Below are positions 1 through 26,700 of a stretch of DNA of 64,000 nt, piece after piece. The translations under genes and the position numbers were made by a program. How positions within the stretch are numbered: position 1 is the first letter of the stretch; every line of letters starts with the position of its first letter. The DNA comes from Cristatella mucedo (lineage: Eukaryota; Bryozoa; Phylactolaemata; Cristatellidae), in the NCBI GenBank assembly GCA_009760855.2, contig WPIO01000118.1, positions 250,001 through 314,000 on the forward strand, read 5' to 3'. Under the pieces are notes generated by a model, which searched no databases, was not told the origin of the DNA, and saw only the letters and a list, made by a program, of their open reading frames with translations.

Positions 1-36
1 ACGTTCACCCCGTAAATATTGCTTTCAGATCAGACA

Positions 37-13227
<13,191 letters not shown>

Positions 13228-13471
13228 GCGGCGAGCACCTACCTGGTGTGTCACTTCCACGAGCACATCCAGGCACTAGCTCGTGCTCCCACAAGCCGTC
13301 CACGTGACGTGTTGCCGGTGACAGCAGCCTGCTAGGAGGAGCTTACACGACGAAATGAGTGAGTTTATGAGACATTCGCCTCGAAGTTAGTTGCTTCGCC
13401 TCCCGATGACTTCACGACCTTTATTTCTTCTTTCTTTCTAGCACCGTAATATCGTTTGCAATGTCGTCCGA

Positions 13472-13477
13472 AATAAA
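13472..13477 (+). promoter_or_regulatory. Candidate polyadenylation signal of the YeeE/YedE gene
   Basis: AATAAA lies 245 nt after the stop codon and is followed by a T-rich run near 13504. A second AATAAA is at 13854. Confidence 0.4.
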
Positions 13478-13888
13478 TCCATCTGACGTTTCAGCTGCTA
13501 ATTCTTTTTTTTTAGGTGGTCAGCAGCTACAGAAGTCACACTTTCGGGTGCCGTTCATGGCTTGAATGGCAGTGCAACTAACAAATAATAGCCTAAGGAA
13601 ATACTAGCTGACGATTCGTGTTTTCTTCTCGCCTCTCATGGTTTTATTCGCGCACACTTGAATGCTCACATTAGCATGCGATTTGCCGACAAGTATTGCC
13701 GTGCAGCTTGCATATAGCATCAGCATGCTTGCTGGTAGGTGGTATGAAGCTGCCAGTATTGACAACTCCTCCGAAGAGCCGGAGGGTGTGCGACAAAAAA
13801 AGATAAAAGGTAGCCCTAGAATGAGGGCAGACTGGTGCCTGCACATGGCACTCAAATAAAACACGAGGAGCCAATGGGTCCACCTGAC

Positions 13889-13891
<3 letters not shown>

Positions 13892-13954
<63 letters not shown>
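13892..13954. repeat. (TA)n microsatellite
   Basis: About 31 TA units. Confidence 0.96.
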
Positions 13955-13958
<4 letters not shown>

Positions 13959-14410
13959 TTATTTAGATAACAAATATAATTCATTTGTTTAGTATGTTAT
14001 CAGAAGTCCAAATTCACAGCAGGGGTACGAGTGAATGGTTGAAACCGCTTCGTCTGTTTTCACTAGGCTCAGATATGGCTCTTACGTGGCCCAACTAGGG
14101 CAACCACGTTGTCCTAAATGAAAGCTTCGAAAGGTGATCGTTGAGAGCGATTCATTGCATCCAAGACCACCACTTGCTCGAACACACTGCACTCGAATGA
14201 CCAGGGAAATCCATTGGCAAGCAGCCACGGCGAAAATTTTCGAGTTAAGCATTTGCACGATGGAGTGAGAGGTGGGGCTAGTGGGATGGAGGGAGAGAAT
14301 ACTCACATAGCAAGATAAAGTTGAGATAAGCATTTTGATAGATATCTAGATTGATAGTTAAATAAAGATATACATAGATAGGTAGCTTGCTAGATTAATA
14401 GCTGGATATG

Positions 14411-14461
14411 TGTAAAGCGCCTAGAAAGAGATTAAGTTCTCTGAGGGCGCTTTATCAAGTA

Positions 14462-14493
<32 letters not shown>

Positions 14494-14495
14494 GA
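14411..14495 (+). mobile_element. LINE A tail only
   Basis: Complete hairpin (AAAGCGCC to GGCGCTTT) followed by (TTA)n of about 30 bp. No coding part. Confidence 0.8.
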
Positions 14496-14844
14496 ATAGG
14501 GAACTTGATGCCCGATTGTAAATACGAAAGAGACTATCTGCATGCACTACTACGGTGCCACAGCATCTGTTGGCAGATCCACAGGAGGTATCAAGTGGGA
14601 GGGGGGATTGGACCAATAACTCCTCACATTAGTTGCTTACCGAAGGCCACACACCAAGCTTTCTTTTGACAGACAGTTCACTGAGGTATGCAAAAACCCT
14701 ATCGGCCTGGGAGCTCAAGAAAAGCAGATCGGTGTCCCATTTTCAATCTTGTACGTCGAGAATTTTGCAACCAGGGTAAGATCACCGGTCGAGCTGCAGT
14801 GAGCCGCAGGCCCATACCAACTGTCGCTTATTCTTCATGACTAG

Positions 14845-14995
14845 CCGGCATGATGACCAAGTCATTAGCCTCGTGCATCCTTCACCACGAGACTCTGGGT
14901 TCGAATCTTCCTAGATTCGATTGAGATAGCAGTCGCCGTGCTTGTTAAAAGACGGCAACTCGGAGGTGCCTCAAAAATACCATCAGTAGACTATG
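14845..14995 (+). mobile_element. Possible third tRNA-like SINE
   Basis: GGGTTCGAATCTTCC resembles a B box, with a poor A-box candidate about 45 bp upstream (GATGACCAAGTCATTAGC). Only one copy is seen here. Confidence 0.25.
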
Positions 14996-15282
14996 AGTTT
15001 GCAGAAGCTACCAACCTTTCTTCCGAAAATGTAAAATCTTGCAATTGCTTCTTTTGTGTGATGTGCCTGACATAGGTGGACATCATTTTAGAGGATAAAC
15101 CAAGAGATAGCAACACTGCACTGCTTTTAAATAATCTCGGTTCAGGGCTACTTCTTCAGAAACAATAGCCAAATGGCCTCGTGTTATGTAGTGGCGATTA
15201 AAAATGGACATCATCACTAAAACCAACAGCGTTAACTAGCACCCCACTCCCCGAGTGGCATTGTGTGAGGCCGGAGATTCTA

Positions 15283-15415
15283 AAAATATATATAATTTAT
15301 TTGTATAGTGCCCTAAGAGAACTTAGCCTCTATTCAAGAGCTTCACATCTACCACAGGGCTCGAGCCTACGACATAGGCCAGATCAGCTCAAGCCACGGT
15401 TTTGTCGAGCTTTTG
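15283..15415 (-). mobile_element. tRNA-derived SINE, family 2, diverged
   Basis: TTGTATAGTGCCCTAAGAGA and GGGCTCGAGCCTACGAC (tail and B-box complements). The head end is degraded. Confidence 0.62.
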
Positions 15416-15799
15416 AAATAGACCATGTTTAGCAACTGGGCGAAAAGCCTGATGCATTTCTTCGACATAATTATACTTGGAGCTAGGCTTGTGTGAAATT
15501 TAGGTAGCCCTCCCATCAATGAGCTGATCCATAGCGATCAGGAACAAATCACCAATCGTAATAGGCACTCCTTAGGGACAGCGGTTCCTGCCCCCCCCCA
15601 CCTCTGAGCAGGCGTCTCTGCTGAGTCAGTGTGCTCTAGGTGCAATAAGATACTATTAAGCGGCATGCATTACAGTGGCAGCTGTGGCAAACTAGTCACG
15701 TGAATGGCTGGCATCATGCAGCACTAGCACGCTCAGGCATATACTCACTGACAAACGCTCACAGCAGCATAAAAAACTGCTTAAGACAAAAAGCTTTTA

Positions 15800-15983
15800 A
15801 ATAAATAAATAAACCCTAGCTGATTAAACAGCCTCGTTTTGTATAGCGACAGAAGAGCCTTTTACGGCTATCACCACAGCTTGCAGTGGCGATAAAGGAT
15901 CGCCCACCGCAGGAATCAAACCCACGACCTCGGGACCGACGTCGTGAAAGCAACCGCCTTACCTAGTGTGCCATCATGGCTCA
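15800..15983 (-). mobile_element. tRNA-derived SINE, family 1
   Basis: (AAAT)n, then AGCTGATTAAACAGCCTCGT, the full body complement and the head ending GTGTGCCATCATGGCTCA. Confidence 0.82.
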
Positions 15984-17299
15984 CCACTTTCCGTATACTA
16001 CAGTTTCTTGAGATGCTAAAAGATATATAGCACTGCTGTTCTACCATTTAGCCATCAATTTAACGTTTGGTAGCATACGCAAAGGCTTGAGTTAATTTTA
16101 CCATACTTCCTGCTATTATCTTGGCTCCTCTTTTTCTGTCTTACTGTCTTTTATGTCGTCAGCCTACCCATCTCTCCTCAGTCACCCCTGACCATCTCTC
16201 GATGTAGTGCGCACACGTGTACCTTATTATAATTTTGGACACACTGATTTATATATTATGTATTAATAAATACTTGCACAAATCATGCACCTAATAGTCC
16301 ATTTGCACACACGGAGTCTGGCGATAGTTCATAAGGAATGGTGCAGCTCGTGCCAACGATCTGATCTGCATGCACCAAGTCCAGCATGCATGGAGAATTG
16401 GCAAGGGAAGGCACTCAGCAGTTGAGATGTCAAATGAGCAGAACCAGATGAATCAATTCCCTTCGTGCTGCCTGCAGCCACAGTCGGTCGACTAAGGTCG
16501 TCTCACCGACCACGAGTTTTAGCTTAAAGCAACAATGATGCCTGCAACATCACAGGGATGCATGAGTGAGACCTTCGTTAGCTCGCTTGCTAGTGTGGCT
16601 CATGGTCGATCCCTGTGGTATTAAAATGCTTCGACTGACGGTAGCCAAGCTGGGTTCTACAAGCATGGCATCAAGATGGCATCAGCATATTTGGAATGGC
16701 ACGTTTGTTCAAGGCAGAAGAAACGACCTCCAGATCAGAATCACGGGTGCAACAGCTACAACACTTTGCAAGTGCCTATAGGATCAAGCAGCTACATTTT
16801 GCATTGAAGATTCATACGATAGCACCAAATAGTGACAGTTGACTACAATGGCGACAAGCATACATAAAAAATAGCAGCAAAGATACCAATCAATAAAATA
16901 GCACAGATCATCCAGCAGCTACAGTTATCAACCTAGGCAGGCTCAGCAGCACTAGCAATTGCTGGCTATGATAACTATTGATTGACTCACACCACAAGTA
17001 TTCGGTATCGATTGTTATCAACTAGAGCTGACAATTGTCGCGGCCTGCTCCACTCAGGCATGGGTGTGAACACGATCACGAGAATATAAGAAGACAAAGT
17101 GATAAATAAGCATGGATCCAGGCATATGCCAATCATGGACTTGGTTGTCCTTTTCCTCAAAACCAGTATTTAAGAAAAGCATTCCCTAATGCATGCGATA
17201 ATGACTGAGCATTTTTTCATTCGACATCGAGTGTTGCCGTCTTCTGTCTGCACTGCACTGACTCGTGCAACATAAACTAAACACTGCACTGTGTAAGAA

Positions 17300-17765
17300 A
17301 ATGAAATGTATCTCCATTTCCACAAAGCCACATACACTATGTGGGTGTTACAAAGGAAAGTTATCTATAGCGCACTCACAGCCTAAGCGGCTTCCTGTAC
17401 TTATTCGGTAACCAGCACTTCATCTCGAGCAACAGAGAGAAAGTGAAAAGTATAGTCCGAGTCAGGAGGGTAGCAGAGGTAGTGAGTAGCATGGAAACAG
17501 TAGCTCAGGACGACTGGAAAGAATGTGCCACAGTCGGCAGCAGGCGTCATTGCATAATAATCGTGGAAGTGAGTTCCACAATCTAGAACTTACAGAGCAA
17601 GAGCTTCTGCTGCCAACTGTCTTAAAGGGTGGGAATGCAACAGCTAACTTATTGTCCATAGAGAAGCTGAGGGCACGAGGAGGCTGAAAGTGGTGCAGCA
17701 GTTCTGCTACATGTGAAGGAGCCAAGCCACGGTGGACCTTGTAGGTAAGCATACGAACTAAAGAT
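17300..17765 (-). mobile_element. LINE B, 3' fragment
   Basis: The minus frame 17752-17462 encodes HRGLAPSHVAELLHHFQPPR and the LWNSLP region. The 3' UTR is complete to about 17300. Confidence 0.8.
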
Positions 17766-18026
17766 ATTGCATTGGCAAATTAGGCTAGCTGTGTATTGCA
17801 GATTTATTGATTTTAAGATCTACCTTACTTTCTAATTCTGGGCTCTACATGGATCGATTCCAGGCCTATACTTGCACACAGGGCCAACCTGACAAAACAA
17901 TATCCGGTGTACATAACAGCTGTAGCAGATTTATGGTAACAAGTGAATATGCAAATCGAGACCACATTACCCTCGAATAGGGCTAGCAGACCTACAACAA
18001 TGCAAAGTAGCTCCAAAAAAACTATA

Positions 18027-18183
18027 CTAGCTGATTTGACAGCCTCTTTTGTATAGCAACAAACAACCCTTTAGGGCTATCACCACCGCTTGCAGTGGCA
18101 ATAAAGAATCGCCCACAGCAGGATTCGAACCCACGACCTCTGGACCAAGGCAAGCAACCACCTTGGCACTCTATAACCACACC
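18027..18183 (-). mobile_element. tRNA-derived SINE, family 1
   Basis: AGCTGATTTGACAGCCTC, body complement and GGATTCGAACCC. Confidence 0.75.
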
Positions 18184-18384
18184 CACGTCAAAAGCAAATT
18201 TTCGGCTCTGTTAATCACACCAGATACTCAAAACAATGATGTGATGAATTAAAAGAACGGTAATACAAGCACTCATCTGGAGTACAGTGTCTTAATCCAG
18301 CTGTGTACAGTGACTGGGCAATTAGCTACCATTTTTGCTTTAGGACATGTCCACAATAAAAACCAGCATCACTTGCTATTGGTC

Positions 18385-18695
18385 TTGCATCACAACATCC
18401 AATGACTTGACCACATTTAAAAAGAACTTAAAAACACCTATTTAGGACAGCATTTTGTGGGTCCCTGTGATTCGTCCTTCATGTGCTTATGCGTGCTGAC
18501 ACTGTGCATGCTGCCACTAACCACATTTGCATGCTGACCCTATGCATGTCAACCCTAACAGTGTTATTCATGTTGCTTATCAAGCATGACATTACTCACC
18601 ATTCAATTGCGTTCCCTCTGCATCAAATGCAAAGCGCCTAGAAAGAGATTGAGTTCTCTGAGGGCACTTTATCAAGTGCATTATTATTATTATTG
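18385..18695 (+). mobile_element. LINE A, 3' fragment
   Basis: Starts in the LTTFKRNLK coding region and contains the conserved 3' UTR, hairpin and (TTA)n. Confidence 0.82.
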
Positions 18696-19062
18696 GTCGG
18701 TTGGACATACGAAATATACTGAACCATAAGATTCGGCCAATGAACCATGATCATGGTATACTTAATCTGTGAGTAGGCAGATGCAGTTCTGGCAATACAA
18801 TTATCCCCTGCCCTAAACTGCCATCTACACTGGCAAACGTTCGGAAGTCGAGACACCCATGAACTTGTCTTGAGTGCAACCTTGTGTCGAACCAGTCATG
18901 TCCACACTGTCTACAGCCATGTCTAAAGTTCGGAGTCGAGACTAAACTAGCTATCGGGTTGTGGCTAGTACATCCACTATCACATGGCAATAGGAGAGAA
19001 CTCGAAAGTATGGAGGTCGTAAAGTTTATCGTTTGGCAGCAAATAGAAATGAAGCAGCGGCT

Positions 19063-19180
19063 ATAATAACAATAATAATGCACCTGATAAAGCCGCCTCA
19101 GAGAACTCAATCTCTTTCTAGGCTCTTTACATTTGCTGGAAAGGGAACGTGATTAATGGTAAGCAATATCATCCACGGAA
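19063..19180 (-). mobile_element. LINE A tail only
   Basis: Complement of the hairpin and 3' UTR, preceded by an AATAAC/AATAAT run. Confidence 0.75.
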
Positions 19181-19189
19181 ATGCACCTC

Positions 19190-19345
19190 CTGCTGCCTAT
19201 ATATACTGTCTGTTGGCTACCGAATGTGTACCGAAAGCCACTTAGGCTGTGGGTGCGCTGTACAAAACTCTCCTGTGTAACACCCACATGATCTTTATGA
19301 CTTTGTGGAGTTACAGACGGAGATACATAACATTACATTATATAA
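19190..19345 (+). mobile_element. LINE B, 3' UTR fragment
   Basis: B-family 3' UTR followed by a (CATTA)n-type end. It abuts the LINE A tail at 19063-19180. Confidence 0.72.
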
Positions 19346-19782
19346 AGTCGTTGACAATTTAGCCACCATCTTTCTACAGGCAACTTTCTATATCAATAAA
19401 TTCCTGTATTCTAGACTCTTGGACAGGCTGGTCTCCCGCCGAATTTGTCTATGAAGGGGCATCCGAGACACTTTTTAGGTCTGTTTCTGATTAGTCGACC
19501 GCCTCAGAAGTCTCTGCCCTATCCAAGAAGTAGACCGCCTGGCTAATTCCTCGAACCCTGCCCGAATTACTCAAGATAGTTCCTGCCGGCCACAAGTCTC
19601 ACCCCTTACAAGTAAAACTGATGACGTGGCCTCAAGTTCATGGGTATCTCGACTTTGCATGTTCACCGGTATAGACTGCTTAACGGTTCTGGTATCACTA
19701 GAAAACCAGTAGAATCGGCAAAGTCGGACAGGAAGAGAAATCGGCAGCATAAACTCAGCTATAGAGACCACCCAAAGGTAGG

Positions 19783-20298
19783 TTTTGTCCCTCACTTTTA
19801 GGTCCCTTCATTCTATGGCTCCAGCCTATCTGTCAGATATAATACCCCATCAGGCCAAGCATCGTACCACCCGCTTTTCGGAATCCAACAGTCTAGAAAT
19901 ACCTCATACAAGCCTTAAATCCTTTGGAGACCGTGCATTTAGTTCATATGCTCCCAAAGCCTGGAACTGCCTCCCGACCTGCGTCAGAACATCCCCTGAC
20001 CTGACGACATTTAAAAGGAACCTAAAAACACACCTATTTAGGACAGCATTTAGTGGGTCCCTGTGATTCGTCCTTCACGTGCTTATGCGTGCTGACACTG
20101 TGCATGCTGCCACTAACCACATTTGCATGCTGACCCGGTGCATGTCACCCCTAACCATATTATTCATTTCGTTTGTTTTTTCAAGCATGATTTTACTTAC
20201 CTTTCAATTGCATTTCACTTTACAGCAAATGTAAAGCGCCTAGAGAGAGATTAAGTTCTCTGAGGGCGCTTTATCAAGTGAATTATTATTATTATTAG
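19783..20298 (+). mobile_element. LINE A, 5'-truncated fragment
   Basis: The frame 19785-20066 encodes the C-terminus (LTFRSLHSMAPAYLSD, FSSYAPKAWNCLP). The full 3' UTR, hairpin and (TTA)n follow. Confidence 0.86.
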
Positions 20299-20600
20299 GC
20301 AAAAAAACAGGTTATGCACTGGCTGATTTCCCGGAACGACACTTTGTGGAAACTCTATCGCACGTGGCAGCAACTGAGCTACTCTTGCCCCGGAAAGAGT
20401 GTTGGTTACCTAGCCAAGGAGGGCCATGAGGACTATAGCCGCCATAAAAGCCAGGGGGCATGCTCTGAAAAGGGGCATCATCCCTTCAGCCTTCGAAATA
20501 ATCGGTCGGCCCCAGGCAAGGCCAAGGCTGGGCCACCCTTAAAAGAAATATCTGCGAACCCTGCGACTGAGAAGGTCATCGACACGAGCCGTTAACTAAC

Positions 20601-20760
20601 CCTCAAAGGTGGCAGGCAGGTTGGTCTTGCGTCTGCGCTTGACGTCGCTGCTCTGGCTGAGCTGCTGAGCGAGCTGTGACGGCACGACAAGCGAGCAGGC
20701 GCGTGTCGATGACATCGAGCCGCTGGCCGCGTAGTAGCCGAGCTCGTCGTGAGTGGGACG
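20601..20760 (-). CDS. GPATCH2: GPATCH2, exon 7 (last recognised)
   Basis: The acceptor is CTATTTCTAG and the donor is G|GTTAGT (phase 1). It encodes RPTHDELGYYAASG and ends LSQSSDVKRRRKTNLPATFE. The KRRRK motif matches the segment just before the G-patch in vertebrate GPATCH2. A donor here means at least one more exon is expected. Confidence 0.82.
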
Positions 20761-23700
20761 CTAGAAATAGCAAGAGTTGCGGCAACGATTGGCACTGGCT
20801 GCGACGAGCGATCCGGCGGCGCCATTCCACCGCCGCTGCTGCTGCTCTCGTCTAGAAACTGACATCTAAAGCATGAAACGAGATATCAGATCACTTCGCA
20901 AGCGAACAGGAAAGCAGCAAAAACTGCAGGCCCCGAGCAAGCCACGGCCAGAGTCGACCCTTGCCAGTGGCGATCGAACGGTCGTGTGCGCTCGTGATGG
21001 CCACTTAATCAAAGGGTGGGCGTTTGCACCATACAGGTCGTAAAACAATTGCTCAAAGGTAAAAAAAAAGCCACTTCATCTTCTCGTGGGGGGCTCTCGA
21101 GCACTGCCGGTAAGAGTGGAAAAGCAGCGCACGATTGTGATCAGGTTCGAGCCATTTTTTCGCTAAGGCTAAATCAAGCACTGCTGCTGTTAAGGCAACA
21201 AACGCCATACAAAGCTTGGTGGGAGGGTGGGACTATGTCGGCCAGGCCAAGAAGTGCAAGCGATGCACAGCTCCATCGGTCTTCTCGCGATCGTGGACTG
21301 CCAACCAAGTCTTGGTGACCAAAGATCGAAACAATAGGGCAGCACCGTCGAAGAGAATATGACCGCATGGACCCGGGCCCAACCACCCCTTGCACATTAG
21401 AGGAATGCAGCTATGCACGTCCGGCATGCACTAGTTAGCATCCATGCGCGCAACTCCCCAAGGACCTGGCTTGCTCCGAACTGGCTAGCAGATGCCTGCC
21501 GATTTGAAGCTGTCCAGCTTGTTGCTAGGACTGCCAGCCTTCTCCGGTGAATCGAAGGGCGTGCAACCCTCCTGCATCAGTCGTTTCCCAAGTGGTGGCC
21601 ACGTTGTGCATTGCTCTGCCGAAAGCCCGAAGCAAGCCGTCGAGGTGGCTCAGCACTAAGTCAAGCACTCGGGTTAAGTGAGAGGAAATGAGAAGAACAG
21701 GTCACGCCTGCACTGGAGGCACCAGCCACAGCGGCGGCAGAGCTGCTCTGTGGCTGGTGGCGGTCATGGCCACAGATGACTGCAGCAGCACCAGCAGCAG
21801 AAGCAGAGGAAGCTGGCAGTACTCACGTAGCTAGCACTTTTTAGCCTCCGCCGCCCGATCCTGAACGGTCGATCAAGCTGCAAAATAGGCACCAAACTGT
21901 GCACGAGCTACCGTGAGCAAGCAAGCCCGAAAGTAATTTGACAACAGAAAAAAGCACGTCGGTTGACAGCTAGTCATGCATTCTGAATAGTGCCGTGTGC
22001 ATGGCCGGGATTTTTTTAAGGTGAGGCTTAACCATGAACTTGCCGAACATTAGTTAAGGATAATCTCTAGTACCACAGCATTTGCTTCTTAAGAAGCTGC
22101 CTGGATGCACAAACGGTGTGGAGAGACCCAGGTTACGCACCCAACTAATAAGTGCCTATGTGTATGTGTATCTCCTTCAGTAACTCCACAAAGTCATAAA
22201 GACCATATGGTGTTACGCAGGAGAGCTTTGTACAACGCACTCACAGTCTAAGTGGCTTTCGGTACGCATTCGGTAGCCAACAGGCTTCGTCTCACGCAAC
22301 AGAGAGAAAGTGGGAAGCATAGCAGAGTTAGAAGAGCAGTTGAGGTAGTGAGTAGCATAGAAATAGCAGTTCAGGACCGCTGAAAAAGATGTGCCATTGT
22401 CGGCAGTTGGAGAGTAGATGTCGTTTCGTAAGAATTGTGGAAGCGAGTTCCACAGTCTAGGACCTGCAGAGCTAAAGCTTCTGCCACCAACTGTCTTTAA
22501 GCGGAGGAATGGGACAGCTAATTTATTGTCCACACAGGACCTCAGGGCACGTACAGGCTGAAACTGATGCAGCAGTTCAGCTAGGTACGAAGGAGCCAAG
22601 CCGTGGCGGGCCTTGTGGGTCAGCGTAAGAACTTTGCTCTGTATCCTTTGCTCAACCGGCAGCCATCCTAGCTCTTTCAGCAGAGGTGACACGTGCTCAA
22701 ACCGCTGGGACTTGAAGACCAGCCTTGCAGCTGTATTCATGCTCTGCAGTAGTGGCATAATAGCTTTCGTTGGTAGCCCAGCCAAAAGGGAATTACATTA
22801 ATCAACCCGAGACAGAACTTAAGAGCTAGTTAAATTTTTTACAAGCCACTGTGGGAGACAGCTTCTAATCTTGGATAGGGATCGGAAGTGATGGCTAGCT
22901 GTAGAGGCAGTCTTCTGAATGAAACTTTTTGAAATTGAGGCAGCTGTCGAACACGACACCTAGATTACGAGCATGTGGTGAAGGTCGCACAATAGCATCA
23001 CCTATTAGAACAGCAAAGCCTTTTAATCCAGCCACACGCTTGGGGTGTCCTATGAGCAGCAGTTCGGTTTTATCGTCATTTAATTTCAGGAAGTTTTCCG
23101 ACATCCAGGATCGAATATCGGCAAGGCAAGCATTCAGTTTCTCAGTTGCTGCAGCAGATTCCGACGGTTTAAATGACAAATACAACTGAGTATCGTCAGC
23201 TAAGAAGTGATATCCTATTCCAGTACAGCTTCCTCCTCCCCCTAGCAAAAGCCAGACCGATACTATAATACGATGTATAGCACGGGTTCTGCATCCCTTC
23301 CAGCGCATGGGCAGGCACGGGCATGCACAGGCAGTGGCATGCATGCCAACAACTTAGTAACCTGCATGGCTCGAGCACCGGCGTTGGCTGGATTCGTCTG
23401 TTCCCCGGGCACATCGCGCCTGGCCACCTTGCTGAACGGCCGGTGCTTGCTGAACCGCTCGTCGCTAGCAAACGGCGCCAGGAAGCCGTCTTTCGATTGC
23501 GTACGGACGCCCACGTGACCGACGCCGGCGGGACTGCCAGCAGCAGCAGCAGCGAAGGTCGGCCTGCCATCGCCTCCTCCGCTCTTGTTCTCCTTGCCCC
23601 ACCACGTCACGGCTGTCCCTGAAATAGCACGGCCGTGCACAAACGCGCCTGCAAACGCAGTGCAGCGCCGGCATCTCGGGGCTAGAAGCAGGACGAGGCG

Positions 23701-26700
23701 CAGCAAGGTCACAACACCACAGGTTCAGCGACGAAAAGGCCGGTCTTAACGACGAGCTGGATGGACAGCTTCAAAGCGATAGCCAACTGATAGTGAACTC
23801 GGTGACGAATTGCCTGGCTGCATGGATGCTACGAAGTGCGTCCTAGCCGCGCATAGGCGCATTCCTCCAATATGCACAAGGGGTAAGCCTGGGTCTACGA
23901 GGTCGCTTTCTCATCTATTCTAATTCGGTCTTGCTTCCGTCTTTTGGGCAAGTGTCAGCACGACTTGTGAGGTGGTCAAGGACGGATGGAAGACCGACGG
24001 AAGGTGAGCATTGCTGCACTTCTCAGCGCCGGGAGCAAACGACCCATCATAGGTGCTGCCGAGAGCACTCCTTCTTTGCTTTGAAAAGAATGGCAGACGA
24101 CAAGATGAACGAAACCATAAATGCATTCGAGAGTTTCTATTAATCCTAGCTGATTAAACAGCCTCTTTTCGTATAGAAACAGAAGAGCCTTTACGGCTAT
24201 CATTACCGCTTGCAGTAGCAATAAAGAATCGCCCACGGCAGGAATCGAACCCACGACCTCGGGACCGAGGTCGTGAAAGCAACCACCTTATCTAGTGTGC
24301 CATCACGGCTCACTGCAAGTGCTGGCCACATGAAGCGTTGCTTGGAGAGCAGAGTTTGAAAAAGAGTAGACTAATGTCGACAGCTGAGATCTCAACAGTG
24401 TGCAGGGGTAGAGTAATAATAATAATAATAATAGCAATAGTAGATTTATACAGCATCCTCAGAGAATTGACTCTGAAACAAAAGCGCTGTCGGCTACAGT
24501 CACCGACGGCTTTTCCACGACCACAGCTCTGGGGGGGCGTTGCTAGTACGATGCTAGAAGCTACCAGGACAGAAGGCCAACTGGCCATGTCCTGAGCTGC
24601 TACTTCCATGCTACTCTCCACCTCAACTGCTCTCGTGACTCTGTATGCTTCCACTTTCTCTTTGTTGCTTGACATGAAGTCTGTTGGCCACCGAATGCGC
24701 AGCAAAAGCCGCTTAGGCTGTGAGTGCGCTATACAAAACTCTCCTGCGTAACACCCACATGGTCTTTATGACTTTGTGGAGTTACTAACGGAGATACATA
24801 CATACATACATGTGAACGTCATACCAGAAGGGGACCGTGGCAGGACTGAGAGGAGACCGACCGACTAGACCCGGCTTTATTAAGGCATGCCACAGAACCT
24901 CATAGCATTCCGAGTATTTTCCGCTTTGCTTATAATGTATCTCCCGTTTGGCATTGCTGCCTACTCATTTTGTTAGGAATCAGTTTTAAGCTAGGGATTT
25001 GGATGCACAGCACAGTGGCGAACAGTGGCAGGCAAAGCGTGACTCTCTGCAGTGCTTTCAGGCTACCTTTCACAGCTTGGCGCACAGGCATCCTGCCGAA
25101 CTGCCAAAAAGGAGCAGCACCTCAGTCGGTGCTCCAAGGCATCAATCGAGAAGGAGGTCAAAGGGCACTGGCCCACCCAGCCACCTCTGGACCGATGCAA
25201 AGAGGCACGTCGGGTGGCTTCGAAGTGGCTCGGAAGTACAAAACAACGCTCGACCAGCCTGTCTACGATGGGATGCTTCTCCTTGGCTTAATATTGGATT
25301 TGGCTGCTTCTGCAAAGTGGCTGCACAAGGCGGCCATCTCGCGGCGCTGGCCTACGCTTTGTTTCACTTTAAGACAGCTGGCGCCACGAGGCAAGGGGGC
25401 AGCAGAAGGGGCACACTAGCTTGAGTAAGCATCATGGCTCCACGCCATCGATTAGCGCACACCATCAGCATCCTTCACACTTGCTTTCCCAACCCCCCAA
25501 CCCCCCCCCCCGACGCCCGGCTCGGCTGGACGAATTGGGCAGCTACTAGCTGCATCGAAGACACTAGGAGAATGAGTTAGGGCAAATGGCATTCAAAGTG
25601 GCTTTCACTGCAGCAAAGTTCTGAATCTGAGCTGTGAAAAGGTACTGCATCAAACCTCGGTCACGGACGATGATAGCACTTAGCGTGCAAACGAGAGGCT
25701 GACACACATGGTCAAGAAACAGGAAAGAGTGAGTACTAGCGTACAACACAGCTAGTATACGGACATAAAAGGGGATGATGAATGGCCTACACCATGCTCT
25801 GGATAGAACAGTCGCAAGCAACACAACGGTTATGACCCGGCGAATATGAAAAAGTGTGCCTAACTCTCAGTCGACTCTGAAAAGAATTTAGCCTAACTAG
25901 CAAACGAATCTACAAAAATGCGATGGCAACAACAAGTGCCACTGAGTAAACGCCACCTGCAAGAGCAAAACAACCATAATTAACCTGTGAGCATGCACAC
26001 TTGCGTGAGCTGTGCTGTAGTGCATGTGTGGGCAAGGAAGCAGAGAGGTGTCTGGTGTCCAATGGAAGACCGAAGGAGGGCGAGAGAGCACAAAGAAGAA
26101 AGCTGCAAAAGAGAAACAACACAAATAGATACTGAGACAAAGATCTCTTGGTGTCTTGAACACAAAGATGTCTTGCATACAGTCTACATGTACCTGCAAC
26201 AGCGTCAGTTGGGAGCTAGCACTAAGCTACATGGAAAAGCACCTTTTTAACGATGCCGGCAAAACGACGAGCGGAAGCAAGGCATGCTGTTTCCGGAGGT
26301 GCATGCGCCAGTCGCAGGGAAGGGAGGCACCGAACTGCCATCGGCTGCTGCAGAGCGACCTACCCGGAGGAATGCCGTAGGCAGGACCGGGCTCGTGAAA
26401 GAAGTCCGACTGCTCATCGTCGCCTTCCTGTGCCTCGTCATACACGGTGCTGCCACGATGGAGGCTCCACCTGCCGGTGCCGAGTTCGTCCTCTGAGGAG
26501 GTCGAGCTCAGCTCACTGCAATGGCGGATGGCCATGTGATGCACACAAATCAATCGGGCAGATGCAGGCAGGGAACGAGTGGGTGGGTCAGCGGGTGGCT
26601 GAGTGAGTGGGATGTGACATACCAGCTCGAGCTGCAAATAGAGAAAGGCCTGAAGCAAAGTACAGCGGCAGAAGATGTATTCTCAGACTCTGGAGACAAA

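Larger units (their letters stand above)
13228..20600. other. Intergenic region between convergent genes
   Basis: Contains the (TA)n run, LINE A and B fragments and SINEs listed separately. Nothing recognised in 15990-17300 apart from low-complexity AT-rich DNA. No G-patch coding exon was found here on the minus strand. Confidence 0.6.

Noticed and set aside
20314-20595. 93-codon plus-strand ORF after a LINE A tail
   Set aside because: No family recognised; it abuts GPATCH2 exon 7 on the other strand and probably arises by chance.
24999-25424. Frame with AAQGGHLAALAYAL resembling Sel1 or ankyrin repeats
   Set aside because: Only one weak motif, no second repeat, no convincing splice sites; it lies in GPATCH2 intron 4 on the opposite strand.
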